Positions 34,001 through 45,689 are shown, counted from the stretch's first letter. The stretch: 64,000 nt of DNA from an uncultured Eubacterium sp. (GCA_947178105.1 CAMWXD010000003.1:1-64000), one strand, 5' to 3'. Made by a program: numbers and translations. Notes: generated by a model from the sequence alone, not told the origin.

Positions 34001-35071
34001 ATGCTAGAGGATACTTCAGTCATAAAAGTAAAAGAAGATGAGATCGACAACGAAATAACGATGGAAGCTATCAGGCAGGCGGGGAAGATCCTAAAGGCAG
34101 GCGGCGTTGTGGCATTTCCGACGGAAACGGTCTATGGGCTTGGAGCGGATGCGCTCCAGGCGGACGCAGCCGGAAGGATCTATGCGGCAAAGGGCAGGCC
34201 GTCCGATAATCCGCTGATCGTCCATATCTGCTGTTTTGAAGATATTTATGAGATCGTAACAGAGGTTCCGCAGGCGGCAAAGCGTTTGGCGGATGCATTC
34301 TGGCCTGGCCCGCTGACGATGATTTTGCACAAGAGCGAAAAGGTGCCTTTCCAGACAACGGGGGGCATGGATACGGTGGCAGTCAGGATGCCGTCCAATC
34401 AGATTGCGCTTGCGCTGATCCGCCAGGGCGGCGGGTATATTGCAGCGCCGAGCGCAAATACTTCCGGCAGGCCAAGCCCGACACAGGCAGAGCATGTATA
34501 CGAAGATTTAAATGGAAAAATCCCGCTCATTTTAGATGGGGGAGAGGTAGGCATTGGAATCGAATCTACCATCCTGGATCTTACCGAAGAGGTGCCCGTT
34601 CTTTTGCGTCCGGGATTTATCACGATAAAGATGCTGTCAGAAGTGATTGGCGAAGTACGTATAGACCCTGGTATCATCGCAGACGATGCGAAAACCCCGC
34701 CGAAAGCGCCCGGGATGAAATACCGGCATTATGCGCCGAAGGCAGAAATGGTCTTGGTAGAAGGCGCACAGCAGCAGGTGCCTGCAAAAATCAACCAACT
34801 GGCGGAAGAAAAAATAAATGCAGGGAAAAAAGTAGGGATTATCGCCACAAAAGAAACGGCGGGATCTTATCAGCAGGGGCTTGTCATCAGCATTGGCAGC
34901 AGACAGGAAGAAGAAGAAATTGCTCATAATCTTTATAAGATATTAAGAACATTAGATGCATCTGGTGTGGATTTTATTTATTCTGAAAGTTTTGAAACAC
35001 CGCATATGGGACAAGCGATTATGAACCGGTTATTAAAAGCAGCAGGACACCAGGTAATCAAAGTCAAGTAG
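34001..35071 (+). CDS. ywlC: L-threonylcarbamoyladenylate synthase (Sua5 type)
   Basis: A 356-residue Sua5/YrdC/YciO protein that makes threonylcarbamoyl-AMP for the t6A modification of ANN-decoding tRNAs. The YrdC domain has GGVVAFPTETVYGLGADA, KGRPSDNPLIVHI and SAPSANTSGRPSPT-like blocks, and the C-terminal Sua5 domain follows PGMKYRHYAPKA. The two-domain length is standard. It is followed by a YwlE-type gene, a conserved neighbourhood in Firmicutes. Confidence 0.95.
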   Translation: MLEDTSVIKVKEDEIDNEITMEAIRQAGKILKAGGVVAFPTETVYGLGADALQADAAGRIYAAKGRPSDNPLIVHICCFEDIYEIVTEVPQAAKRLADAFWPGPLTMILHKSEKVPFQTTGGMDTVAVRMPSNQIALALIRQGGGYIAAPSANTSGRPSPTQAEHVYEDLNGKIPLILDGGEVGIGIESTILDLTEEVPVLLRPGFITIKMLSEVIGEVRIDPGIIADDAKTPPKAPGMKYRHYAPKAEMVLVEGAQQQVPAKINQLAEEKINAGKKVGIIATKETAGSYQQGLVISIGSRQEEEEIAHNLYKILRTLDASGVDFIYSESFETPHMGQAIMNRLLKAAGHQVIKVK

Positions 35072-35084
35072 TTAGGGAGAGTAT

Positions 35085-35540
35085 ATGGACACATACAGGA
35101 AAATCATTTTTGCAGACAGTGCCGGAAACAGCCGTGCACCAATGGCAGCGGAGCTGTTAAAGGAATGTAAAATGAAATTGCCGATTGATATTCAGGCACG
35201 CGGGATTGTTGTGCTGTTTCCAGAGCCGCTGAATCAAAAAGCAGAGGCGGTATTAATCAGCAATGGGATTACTTTGGAAAATTATATGTCCAGCCAGTTG
35301 GAGGAAGAGGATTTTGCCCTGGATACGCTGATTATCGTAATGGGAAACAGTGACAGGCAAAAGGTGCTGGATTTATTTGAACATGCAATTCCTGAAAATG
35401 TGCAGGTATTAACAGAGTTAGTCGGCGATGAACTGGAAATTATGGATCCGTATGGCGGGACATTACAGGCATATGGATTATGCTATGAAACGCTGAGCAA
35501 GTCGGTAAAAAAACTGGCGGCAATGTTAAACAGCCAATAA
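35085..35540 (+). CDS. LMW phosphatase-like protein (YwlE-like) lacking catalytic Cys
   Basis: A 151-residue protein of the low-molecular-weight phosphatase fold. In active members the P-loop is Cys-x5-Arg-Ser/Thr. Here the loop reads FADSAGNSRAPMAAE, so Asp11 takes the place of the nucleophilic Cys while Arg17 and the PMAAE helix stay. The general-acid block is kept as DPYGG near the C-terminus. It lies 13 bases after the Sua5 gene, where ywlE (protein arginine phosphatase) is expected. It is probably a pseudo-phosphatase that may bind phospho-residues (inference), and not a damaged gene because the reading frame is intact. Confidence 0.85.
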   Translation: MDTYRKIIFADSAGNSRAPMAAELLKECKMKLPIDIQARGIVVLFPEPLNQKAEAVLISNGITLENYMSSQLEEEDFALDTLIIVMGNSDRQKVLDLFEHAIPENVQVLTELVGDELEIMDPYGGTLQAYGLCYETLSKSVKKLAAMLNSQ

Positions 35541-35630
35541 GAGGCATTTTTGCTGTTCCATGCACGCGCCATGCAATTTCGTTATCAGATATTTTAGAAT
35601 ATGTTGGAAATGAATAGAAAGAATAAGCAT

Positions 35631-35672
35631 GGTACATTTTGGGAACAACTAACTCAAAATGTACCTTTTTTC
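35631..35672 (+). terminator. Terminator before ATP synthase operon
   Basis: Eleven-bp stem GGTACATTTTG (35631-35641) with CAAAATGTACC (35655-35665) and a T run. Confidence 0.9.
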
Positions 35673-35714
35673 TAAAATAAAAAGTTTTAAATGTTAATTA
35701 TTGCTAAAATATTA

Positions 35715-35742
35715 TAGACAATTCAAACATTAGTGCTATAAT
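35715..35742 (+). promoter_or_regulatory. ATP synthase operon promoter
   Basis: TAGACA (35715-35720), 16 bp, TATAAT (35737-35742). Confidence 0.7.
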
Positions 35743-35783
35743 GTACTTAGTGGTTTTCTGCATTTTAGAAGGAATATGGAGCA

Positions 35784-36026
35784 ATGAGAAAAAAACAAAA
35801 GGTATTTCAGGCGTTTACGATGGTGATTCAATTTGGACTGAATATGATTGTGCCGATTGTGATGTGTACGCTGTTTGGCGTCTGGATCGGTGAAAAAATT
35901 CATATGCCTGCTATTACGGTTCTTCTGTTTTTGATGGGATCGCTCGCAGGATTCCGCAATATTTTTATGATGGCTAAAAAAATCTATCAGGATGATCATA
36001 AAAAGGATGCTAAGAAAAGCGAATGA
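35784..36026 (+). CDS. AtpZ/AtpI-like small membrane protein
   Basis: An 80-residue protein with two membrane helices (about 10-32 and 40-62) and a Lys/Asp-rich tail. It matches the AtpZ-type small proteins encoded first in atp operons, proposed to help c-ring assembly or magnesium supply with AtpI. AGAAGGAATATGGAGC precedes ATG 35784. First gene of the operon. Confidence 0.85.
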   Translation: MRKKQKVFQAFTMVIQFGLNMIVPIVMCTLFGVWIGEKIHMPAITVLLFLMGSLAGFRNIFMMAKKIYQDDHKKDAKKSE

Positions 36027-36047
36027 GAAGAAAAGTGGGTGGTGCCT

Positions 36048-36490
36048 ATGTTCAGACGTTTAAATGAAGCGCTTCCTGAATTGCTGCTTGGGATTTTGCT
36101 CTATGGGCTTCTCATACAGGCAACAGGCGTCTGGTTTGCGCAGGATAAGCTTCGCTACAGCAGCGGGCTGTGGATTGGGATTGCGACCGCAATGGCGATG
36201 GCATATCATATCGCGCGTATCATTGCAGAAACCGTGGATTCTATGGACGCACAAAAGGCAAGAGGCAGGATTATTGCCAAAGGGATTGCGCGTTATATCG
36301 CGGTTGTAATCGTATTTACGGTTACGATGTATTTTGATCTTGGTAACCTTGTCACGCTTTTTATCGGCGTGATGGGTTTAAAGATATCGGCTTATTTACA
36401 GCCGTCATTGCACAAAGTGCTTAAAAAAGCAACAGGAAAAGGTGGTGGGTCTTCGGACGAAACAAATACAATGGAAAGGGAGGTGAAAAT

Positions 36491-36494
<4 letters not shown>
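36048..36494 (+). CDS. AtpI-like ATP synthase accessory protein
   Basis: A 148-residue protein with four predicted membrane helices. The position between the AtpZ-like gene and atpB marks it as the AtpI counterpart (ATP synthase I), a c-ring assembly factor. ATG 36048 with GGTGGT upstream is chosen over GTG 36039. The stop overlaps the GTG start of atpB. Confidence 0.75.
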
Positions 36495-37527
<1,033 letters not shown>

Positions 37528-37597
37528 AACGCAAAGGGACGTACACATACGTCTGTGTGATGGGAGAAAGACGGAAAGGAGGCTGAACTGAGCGAAC

Positions 37598-38113
37598 ATG
37601 GAAAGATTATTTGATCTTGATTTTCAGTTAATTCATGATGCGGTGCTTCTGGGGATTGCGATTTTTGTACTGTTTCTTGCGTTATCTTATTTGCTGCTGA
37701 ATCCGGTCAGAAAGATGCTTTATGACAGGCAGAGAAAGATTCAGGGCGATATTGACAATGCAAAGAACGATAAAGAAAAAGCGTCTGCGATGAAGGCGGA
37801 ATATGAAGAAAAGCTGAGAAACGCAGAGAAAGAAGCAGAAGCCATTTTAAGTGAAGCTCGTCAGAAAGCATTGAAAAATGAAGCAAATATTATTGACGAG
37901 GCAAAGCAGGAGGCTGCCCGTATCATCCAGCGAGCGAATGAAGAAGCAAGGCTTGAAAAGAACCGCGCATTGGATGAGATGAAGCAGGAGATGATCACAG
38001 TTGCTTCCATGATGGCTGCAAAGGTTGTAGCAGCATCAATTGATACAACCGTTCAGAATGGGCTTGTGGAAGAGACATTAAAAGAAATGGGTGATTCGAC
38101 ATGGCAAAGCTAG
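37598..38113 (+). CDS. atpF: ATP synthase subunit b
   Basis: A 171-residue peripheral-stalk subunit: one N-terminal helix (about 14-36) and a long charged coiled coil typical of b subunits. AAAGGAGG lies upstream, with a somewhat long spacing to ATG 37598. It overlaps atpH by 13 bases. Confidence 0.95.
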   Translation: MERLFDLDFQLIHDAVLLGIAIFVLFLALSYLLLNPVRKMLYDRQRKIQGDIDNAKNDKEKASAMKAEYEEKLRNAEKEAEAILSEARQKALKNEANIIDEAKQEAARIIQRANEEARLEKNRALDEMKQEMITVASMMAAKVVAASIDTTVQNGLVEETLKEMGDSTWQS

Positions 38114-38655
38114 TTGCAAAAACATATGGTGATGCATTATTTGAGCTGGCTTTGGAGTCGGGGCAGGTCGATCCGCTGTTTGAGGAAGCAAAACAGATGC
38201 TTGGGATTATTCAGACAAACGAAGATCTTGCAAAGATGATGAATCATCCTAAAATCGTAATAGAAGAAAAGCAAAAAATCATAGAAGATGTTTTTAAGGA
38301 CCGCGCATCCAGAGAAATGATCGGATTGATGATGATGATTATCGGAAAAGGGCATTATCAGCAATTTGACGGAGTGTTGGATTACTTTATCACGCAGGTG
38401 AAGGAATATAAAAAGATAGGTACTGCCTATATTACATCTGCGATGGAGCTGTCTTTGATGCAGAAGGATGCAATACGCAGAAAGCTGCTGGAGACGACCG
38501 ATTATGTGCAGTTTGATTTTATCTATGAGGTGGATCCGTCCCTGATCGGGGGGATCGTAATTCGGATTGGGGACAGAGTTGTGGATGGGAGCGTCAAAAA
38601 TAAGCTTGCCAGGCTGACTTCCGAATTATCGAAGTTAAAGTTACAGATGCCGTAG
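38101..38655 (+). CDS. atpH: ATP synthase subunit delta
   Basis: A 184-residue stalk subunit linking b to the top of F1. The LVAKTYGDALFELALE start and the C-terminal GGIVIRIGDRVVDGSVKNKL are family hallmarks. Overlap with atpF suggests translational coupling. Confidence 0.95.
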   Translation: MAKLVAKTYGDALFELALESGQVDPLFEEAKQMLGIIQTNEDLAKMMNHPKIVIEEKQKIIEDVFKDRASREMIGLMMMIIGKGHYQQFDGVLDYFITQVKEYKKIGTAYITSAMELSLMQKDAIRRKLLETTDYVQFDFIYEVDPSLIGGIVIRIGDRVVDGSVKNKLARLTSELSKLKLQMP

Positions 38656-38695
38656 CAATATGGCAAAAACAGTTGAAAGTAGGTGACTATTGTCC

Positions 38696-40201
38696 ATGAA
38701 TTTAAAACCAGAGGAGATTAGTTCGGTCATCAAAGAGCAGATCAAAAGATATGCTGCGGAACTGGAAGTCGCTGACGTGGGTACGGTTATCCAGGTAGCG
38801 GACGGTATCGCACGTATCCATGGGCTGGAAAATGCGATGCAGGGCGAACTGCTGGAATTCCCGGGTGAAGTATATGGAATGGTATTGAACCTCGAAGAAG
38901 ATAACGTTGGCGCCGTATTACTCGGTGACCAAAAGAGTATCAATGAAGGCGATACCGTAAAGACTACCGGCAGGGTAGTTGAGGTTCCGGTCGGGGATGC
39001 TATGATCGGCCGCGTAGTGAATGCATTAGGACAGCCGATTGATGGCAAGGGACCAATTAAGACAGACAAACACCGCCAGATAGAGAGAGTAGCGTCTGGC
39101 GTTATTTCCAGAAAATCAGTAGATACGCCGCTGCAAACCGGCATCAAGGCGATCGATTCCATGGTGCCGATCGGAAGAGGGCAGCGCGAGCTGATTATCG
39201 GCGACAGGCAGACTGGTAAGACGGCGATCACGATCGATACGATTATCAACCAGAAGGGACAGGGCGTAAAATGTATTTATGTAGCGATCGGGCAGAAGGC
39301 TTCGACCGTTGCTTCGATTGTAAAGACGTTGGAAGAGTTCGGCGCTATGGCATATACGACGGTTGTAGCAGCTACAGCCAGTGAGCTGGCACCGTTACAG
39401 TATATTGCTCCGTATTCAGGATGTGCGATCGGGGAAGAATGGATGGAAAACGGAGAAGACGTGCTTGTCGTATACGACGACCTGAGCAAGCACGCAACGG
39501 CTTACCGTACGCTCTCCCTGCTCTTAAGAAGGCCGCCAGGACGTGAAGCTTACCCAGGCGATGTATTCTATCTGCATTCCAGGCTGCTGGAGCGTGCAGC
39601 AAGGCTTTCGGATGAACTGGGCGGAGGTTCGCTTACAGCGCTTCCGATTATTGAAACACAGGCGGGCGACGTATCTGCCTATATTCCTACAAATGTTATT
39701 TCCATTACAGACGGACAGATTTATCTGGAGACAGAGATGTTTAACTCTGGTTTCCGTCCGGCGATTAACGCAGGCCTTTCCGTATCCCGTGTAGGGGGTG
39801 CGGCACAGATCAAGGCGATTAAAAAGATCGCTGCTCCAATCCGTGTCGAGCTGGCGCAGTATCGTGAGCTTGCCGCATTTGCACAGTTTGGCTCTGAGCT
39901 GGATGCGGATACGAAAGAAAAGCTGATCCAGGGTGAAAGGATCCGTGAGATCTTAAAGCAGCCGCAGTATCAGCCGATGCCGGTAGAAAAACAGGTGATC
40001 ATAATCTATGCCGCTACGAAAAAATACTTGATGGATATTCCGACCGAAGAAGTACTGCGGTTTGAAAAAGAGCTGTTTGAATTTATAGACACAAAATATC
40101 CAGAGATCCCAGAGTCGATCCGTACGACAAAGGTACTCGAAGAGGATATCGAAAAGCAGTTAATCAAGGCAATCGAAGAGTGTAAAAAATCATTTCGGTA
40201 G
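38696..40201 (+). CDS. atpA: ATP synthase subunit alpha
   Basis: A 501-residue non-catalytic F1 subunit. P-loop [10 protein letters not shown], the [15 protein letters not shown] block, and SRVGGAAQ with the Arg finger region are intact. ATG 38696 has AGGTGA 9 bases upstream; TTG 38690 is only 3 bases from it. Confidence 0.97.
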   Translation: MNLKPEEISSVIKEQIKRYAAELEVADVGTVIQVADGIARIHGLENAMQGELLEFPGEVYGMVLNLEEDNVGAVLLGDQKSINEGDTVKTTGRVVEVPVGDAMIGRVVNALGQPIDGKGPIKTDKHRQIERVASGVISRKSVDTPLQTGIKAIDSMVPIGRGQRELIIGDRQTGKTAITIDTIINQKGQGVKCIYVAIGQKASTVASIVKTLEEFGAMAYTTVVAATASELAPLQYIAPYSGCAIGEEWMENGEDVLVVYDDLSKHATAYRTLSLLLRRPPGREAYPGDVFYLHSRLLERAARLSDELGGGSLTALPIIETQAGDVSAYIPTNVISITDGQIYLETEMFNSGFRPAINAGLSVSRVGGAAQIKAIKKIAAPIRVELAQYRELAAFAQFGSELDADTKEKLIQGERIREILKQPQYQPMPVEKQVIIIYAATKKYLMDIPTEEVLRFEKELFEFIDTKYPEIPESIRTTKVLEEDIEKQLIKAIEECKKSFR

Positions 40202-40219
40202 AAAAGGCGGTGACTGATT

Positions 40220-41077
40220 ATGGCCTCAATGAGAGACATAAAAAGAAGAAAAAGCAGCATACAGAGTACGCAGCAAATCACGAAAGCCATGAAATTAGTT
40301 TCTACCGTAAAACTGCAAAAAGCAAAAACCCATGCAGAGCGGACAGACCCGTATTTTCAGCATATGTACCGTACTGTGACTTCCATTCTTGCAAGATCCG
40401 GCAATATGGATCATCCATACCTTGCGGATAATGGTTCGGATAAGATTGCGGTTGTCGTAATTACTTCCAATCGCGGGCTTGCCGGAGGCTATAACTCCAA
40501 TATCACAAAGCTTGTACTTGGCAGCGGCCTTGCAAAGGATAAGGTGCTGCTATATACGATCGGGACAAAAGGGAAGGATACGCTGGAACGGAAAGGATAT
40601 GAGGTCGCTGAGGATGCTTCGGATGTCATTGAAAATCCTACGTATAAGGATGCAATGGAAATATGTGACAAGGTATTAAAGGATTATGCACAAGGTAAGA
40701 TCGGCGCGATTTATCTGGCATACACCCATTTTAAAAATACTGTCGTCCATATCCCAAGCCTGATGAAGCTGCTTCCGGTAGAGTTTTCAGAAGAAGAACT
40801 GTCAGCAGCCGATAAAAACCTGATTATGAATTATGAGCCGAACGAGAAAGAAGCGCTCGATATGATTATCCCGAAATACGTGACCAGTATTTTTTACGGT
40901 GCTCTGGTAGAAGCAGTAGCAAGCGAGAACGGAGCGCGGATGCAGGCGATGGATTCTGCGACAAGCAATGCGGAAGAAATGATTAGTGATTTGTCTTTGA
41001 AATACAACCGTGCCCGTCAGGGTTCCATTACACAGGAATTGACCGAAATTATAGCAGGTGCGGAAGCAATCAGTTAA
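40220..41077 (+). CDS. atpG: ATP synthase subunit gamma
   Basis: A 285-residue rotor subunit. N-terminal RRKSSIQSTQQITKAMKLVS and C-terminal NRARQGSITQELTEI are the conserved coiled-coil ends. GGCGGTGA precedes ATG 40220. Confidence 0.97.
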   Translation: MASMRDIKRRKSSIQSTQQITKAMKLVSTVKLQKAKTHAERTDPYFQHMYRTVTSILARSGNMDHPYLADNGSDKIAVVVITSNRGLAGGYNSNITKLVLGSGLAKDKVLLYTIGTKGKDTLERKGYEVAEDASDVIENPTYKDAMEICDKVLKDYAQGKIGAIYLAYTHFKNTVVHIPSLMKLLPVEFSEEELSAADKNLIMNYEPNEKEALDMIIPKYVTSIFYGALVEAVASENGARMQAMDSATSNAEEMISDLSLKYNRARQGSITQELTEIIAGAEAIS

Positions 41078-41119
41078 CAGGGAAATGGTTGCGGATATAG
41101 TTAGATAGAAAAGGAGTGA

Positions 41120-42517
<1,398 letters not shown>

Positions 42518-42528
42518 GGGGTGACGTT

Positions 42529-42936
42529 ATGGCAGATGCAAACAGATTGTTTCAGGTAGAGATTATTACACCAGAGCGTGTATTTTATACCGGAGAAGCT
42601 ACAATGATCGAATTTACGACGACAGAGGGCGACATCGGTGTATATAAAAACCACATTCCGTTAACGGCTGTGCTTTCCCCAGGCATCGTAACGATTACAG
42701 AAAGTGCAGGAGGAAAAAAAGCAGCAGTGCATTCTGGATTTGCTGAGATCCTGGGCGATAAAGTCACGCTTCTTGCTGAAATTGCAGAATGGCCGGACGA
42801 GATTGACAAAAACCGGGCGCAAGAAGCAAAGATGCGTGCAGAACGCCGCTTGAAAGTAAAAGAAGCCGGCTTAGACGTAAAACGTGCAGAAATTGCCTTG
42901 AAAAAGGCGCTGGTGCGGATTGATGTGGCAAAATAA
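42529..42936 (+). CDS. atpC: ATP synthase subunit epsilon
   Basis: A 135-residue central-stalk subunit. The beta-barrel domain (FQVEIITPERVFYTGEA, then TTEGDIGVYKNH) and a C-terminal helical pair are present. Last gene of the operon; a strong terminator follows 10 bases after the stop. Confidence 0.96.
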   Translation: MADANRLFQVEIITPERVFYTGEATMIEFTTTEGDIGVYKNHIPLTAVLSPGIVTITESAGGKKAAVHSGFAEILGDKVTLLAEIAEWPDEIDKNRAQEAKMRAERRLKVKEAGLDVKRAEIALKKALVRIDVAK

Positions 42937-42946
42937 CCAAGTTTTC

Positions 42947-42986
42947 CAGAGCGTGTTTTGAATGTTCAAACACGCTCTGTTTTTTC
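42947..42986 (+). terminator. ATP synthase operon terminator
   Basis: Twelve-bp stem CAGAGCGTGTTT (42947-42958) with its complement (42968-42979) and a T6 run. Confidence 0.93.
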
Positions 42987-43563
42987 ACAGCTCCAGCTTT
43001 AAATAGACAAAATCTTTTTCATCCTGGTCAATGCCCAGGTATCTTTTTGTAATCTGATACGAAGAGTGGTTGTAAATATCCATAAGCAGAACGGGGGATA
43101 TGCCCTGCTTCCATGCATGGTATCCAAATGTTTTACGCAGAGAGTGACAGCTTATATGTTCTTCGTGGAGCGCTTTGCGGGCAGCGTCACGCACAATTCG
43201 AAAAGCTTGGGAGCGACAAAGCGGAGTGGACGGTTCTGTGCGTTTTGAGAAAATATAATCTTGCGGGCTCGGATTTCTCTGGTCTTTCAGCCGTTTTAAC
43301 GCTTCTTTGACATGGTAGTTTAAGGCGACTGCTTTTTGTTTGCCCGTCTTTTTTTCACATACGATTAAATGTTTTTTAAATACCTCCATAGAGAAGTCAT
43401 AGACATCTTTCCAGTGCAGTTCGAGCATATCGCTGATACGGAGCGCGGTATGCAGCCCAAGGATGATCAGTGTGTGGTTACGTGGATTCGGACGCACTGT
43501 TTTGTAATAGTCCATAAATTTTTTTAAGTCTTCTTTGCTTTTTATCGGTTGTGTTGTACTCAT
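42985..43563 (-). CDS. Short tyrosine recombinase
   Basis: A 192-residue phage-integrase-type recombinase with almost only the catalytic domain. Catalytic residues are visible: Arg in TALRISD, Lys in KKTGK, His-x-x-Arg in HSLRKTFG, His in YNHSS, and the nucleophile Tyr in TKRYLGI. No N-terminal arm-binding domain is present, so it is smaller than typical phage integrases. It faces the atp operon, with no excisionase, repressor or phage genes beside it and no clear att repeats. It may be a domesticated recombinase or the remnant of an element. Confidence 0.92.
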   Translation of the reverse strand: MSTTQPIKSKEDLKKFMDYYKTVRPNPRNHTLIILGLHTALRISDMLELHWKDVYDFSMEVFKKHLIVCEKKTGKQKAVALNYHVKEALKRLKDQRNPSPQDYIFSKRTEPSTPLCRSQAFRIVRDAARKALHEEHISCHSLRKTFGYHAWKQGISPVLLMDIYNHSSYQITKRYLGIDQDEKDFVYLKLEL

Positions 43564-43723
43564 TTTCCCTGCTTTCTGGCAGCAACCTACTGCCCACTTG
43601 TATTTTTCTTTTGTAAATGGTGTATCTTTGCAGATAGAGGAATTTTAGCTCATTTTTTTAAGAAAGAAAATAGTGTTCTTTTTTCCTATCTTTTTTACTA
43701 TACTGCATATACTGCAAAAGGAT

Positions 43724-43752
43724 TTGACAATTTAAAAGAAACAGGATATAAT
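43724..43752 (+). promoter_or_regulatory. SRP RNA promoter
   Basis: TTGACA (43724-43729), 17 bp, TATAAT (43747-43752). Perfect consensus. Confidence 0.92.
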
Positions 43753-43759
43753 AAAAATC

Positions 43760-44010
43760 GGACAGCCGGGGCGCTAGCGGTGCCCTGTACCAGCAATCCG
43801 CTATAGCTGGGGTGATATCCTGCCCCGGGTCTTTCGATTGTAAAGCAGCCCCTGGTAAGTGGCGTTGACGTTTGGGTCTTGCGCAACAGGAACTTGTGAA
43901 CCGTGTCAGGTCAGGAATGGAGCAGCACTAAGCAAGACCTCTTGTGTGCCGTAAGGGTGCCTGGGCCGAGTTAACTGCCAGGGTAACGTTTAGGATCAGG
44001 ATTCAAAGCA
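43760..44010 (+). ncRNA. ffs: Signal recognition particle RNA, large type
   Basis: About 250-270 nt RNA. The Ffh-binding domain IV is clear: GTGTCAGGTCAGGAATGGAGCAGCACTAA-type core around 43900-43931, enclosed by the stem GGTCTTGC/GCAAGACC. The 5' part (GC-rich, 43765-43850) forms an Alu-like domain as in Bacillus scRNA. The 5' end is placed from the promoter; the 3' end is approximate. The RNA directs membrane proteins to the translocon with Ffh. Confidence 0.92.
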
Positions 44011-44033
44011 GGATGTCCATAAAAATAAGTAAG

Positions 44034-44071
44034 AAACGCGCGGGATGATTCAGGCAGCCTGCGTTTTTTTA
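44034..44071 (+). terminator. SRP RNA terminator
   Basis: Stem AAACGC (44034-44039) with GCGTTT, an inner AGG/CCT pair, and a T7 run (44064-44070). Confidence 0.65.
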
Positions 44072-44123
44072 TTTCTGCGCAGCAGGCGGCTGCCCGCAAA
44101 ATACGGAATGTTGGAGGAGTTTG

Positions 44124-44771
44124 ATGATAAAAGCAGTCATATTTGATATGGATGGGCTGATGATTGATACAGAAAAGCTTTTGGTAAAATACTGGCTGGA
44201 GGCAGCACATGCTTGCGGATATGCAATGAACAGGGAGCATGTGCTTGGAATCCGCAGCCTGGCGGCAAAATACGCGATACCAAAGCTGAAAGCAGAGCTT
44301 GGAGAAGATTTTGATTATTATAAAGTAAGGTCGCTGCGCATCCAGCTTATGAACGAGTATATTGAAGCTTTTGGCGTAGAGGAAAAACCAGGGCTTGGCG
44401 TATTGCTGGACTATCTGAAAGAGCATGGTTATTTGACGGCAGTTGCAACTGCTACCGACCTGGAGCGTACGAAACGGTATCTTGCGTCGATTGACAGGCT
44501 TAAGTACTTCGACAAGGTCGTATGTGCTCCTATGGTGGAGCATGGAAAGCCTGCGCCTGATATTTATTTGGAGGCGGCTGCACGATTGCATACTGCGCCG
44601 GCGGAATGTATGGCGCTGGAAGATTCTCCAAACGGGATTTTGTCTGCATATCGGGCAGGAATGCTGCCTGTTATGGTGCCAGACCTGAGCGAGCCGGATG
44701 CAGAGACACAAAAATTGCTGTATCGGTGTGTGAAAGATTTGTCGCAGGTAATTGATTTGTTAGAGCATTAA
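44124..44771 (+). CDS. HAD-superfamily hydrolase (beta-phosphoglucomutase-like)
   Basis: A 215-residue HAD subfamily IA protein. Motif I is FDMDGLMIDTE (nucleophile and acid Asp), motif II Thr is in VATATDLERT, motif III Lys in GKPAPDIYL, motif IV Asp in ALEDSPNGI. These enzymes act on sugar phosphates or other phosphomonoesters; the substrate is not readable. GGAGGAG precedes ATG 44124. larB follows. Confidence 0.92.
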   Translation: MIKAVIFDMDGLMIDTEKLLVKYWLEAAHACGYAMNREHVLGIRSLAAKYAIPKLKAELGEDFDYYKVRSLRIQLMNEYIEAFGVEEKPGLGVLLDYLKEHGYLTAVATATDLERTKRYLASIDRLKYFDKVVCAPMVEHGKPAPDIYLEAAARLHTAPAECMALEDSPNGILSAYRAGMLPVMVPDLSEPDAETQKLLYRCVKDLSQVIDLLEH

Positions 44772-44865
44772 CGCTGCTTTCAGCGAAAAAAATAGAAGCA
44801 GAGGGGATCACCTGTATTGATGATTCCGAACAGTAGAGCAAAATTATGACAGAGGTTTGGAATTT

Positions 44866-45627
44866 ATGGAAACAAGGGAAATATTAAAAAAAGTACAGTC
44901 TGGCGAAATGTCTCTGGACGAAGCCGAACAGTTTTTGCGCAGGCAGCCGTTTGATGAAATGGGATATGCAAAGCTGGATACGCACCGAAAAATCCGTTCC
45001 GGTTTTGCGGAAGTGATTTTTTGCAGCGGAAAAGCGGACGAACACTTGCTTCGGATATTTGGAAGGCTGTACGAACAGGACGAGGAAGTATTTGGCACCA
45101 GGGCATCCAGGGAACAATACGAAATGATTCTAAGGGAGTATCCTATGACGGAGTATGATCCGATCTCCAGGATTATAAAAATAGAAAAGGAAGGCAAAGT
45201 ACGTACTGGAAAAGCAGCAGTCTGTACGGCAGGTACGGCTGATATTCCGGTAGCAGAGGAGGCTGCGCAGACAGCGGAGTATTTTGGTACGGCTGTGGAG
45301 CGGGTCTATGATGTAGGTGTGAGCGGGATACACAGGCTGCTGGCAAATATGGATACCATTCAAGCGGCAAACTGCGTGGTAGCAGTTGCAGGCATGGAAG
45401 GCGCTTTGGCAAGCGTGCTCGGAGGGCTGGTAGATAAGCCGGTCATCGCGGTGCCGACTTCGATCGGATATGGTGCCTCAATGCATGGGCTGTCAGCGTT
45501 GCTTACGATGATTAATTCCTGTGCAAACGGGATTGCGGTCGTAAATATTGATAATGGGTATGGTGCCGGCTATCTTGCTGCGCAGATCAATCGGTTAGCT
45601 GTTTTGGCGGATAATAGAGACGCATAA
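44866..45627 (+). CDS. larB: Nickel-pincer cofactor biosynthesis protein LarB
   Basis: A 253-residue AIR-carboxylase-like protein. LarB carboxylates the pyridinium ring of nicotinic acid adenine dinucleotide, the first step to the nickel-pincer nucleotide of lactate racemase LarA and relatives. The C-terminal half (GTADIPVAEEAA, VVAVAGMEGALASVLGGL, VPTSIGYGAS) is typical of the fold, and the N-terminal GEMSLDEAEQFLR is typical of LarB. larA, larC and larE are not in the window. ATG 44866 with AGAGG 10 bases upstream is used; a TTG lies at 44857. Confidence 0.93.
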   Translation: METREILKKVQSGEMSLDEAEQFLRRQPFDEMGYAKLDTHRKIRSGFAEVIFCSGKADEHLLRIFGRLYEQDEEVFGTRASREQYEMILREYPMTEYDPISRIIKIEKEGKVRTGKAAVCTAGTADIPVAEEAAQTAEYFGTAVERVYDVGVSGIHRLLANMDTIQAANCVVAVAGMEGALASVLGGLVDKPVIAVPTSIGYGASMHGLSALLTMINSCANGIAVVNIDNGYGAGYLAAQINRLAVLADNRDA

Positions 45628-45631
45628 AAAA

Positions 45632-45661
45632 GAGTTCTGTTCTCACAGAACCCTTTTTTTA
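45632..45661 (+). terminator. larB terminator
   Basis: Seven-bp stem GTTCTGT/ACAGAAC around a TCTC loop (45634-45651), followed by a T7 run. Confidence 0.88.
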
Positions 45662-45689
45662 AATTGGAGGTAGGATGTATTTATAGATA

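Noticed and set aside
38641-39249. Long minus-strand open frame opposite atpA
   Set aside because: It is the shadow of the well-conserved atpA frame; composition is Ser/Pro/Ile-rich without motifs and there is no Shine-Dalgarno sequence.
42940-43760. Integrated phage or genomic island
   Set aside because: Only one recombinase gene is present, flanked directly by atpC and the SRP RNA gene, with no flanking direct repeats that I could find.
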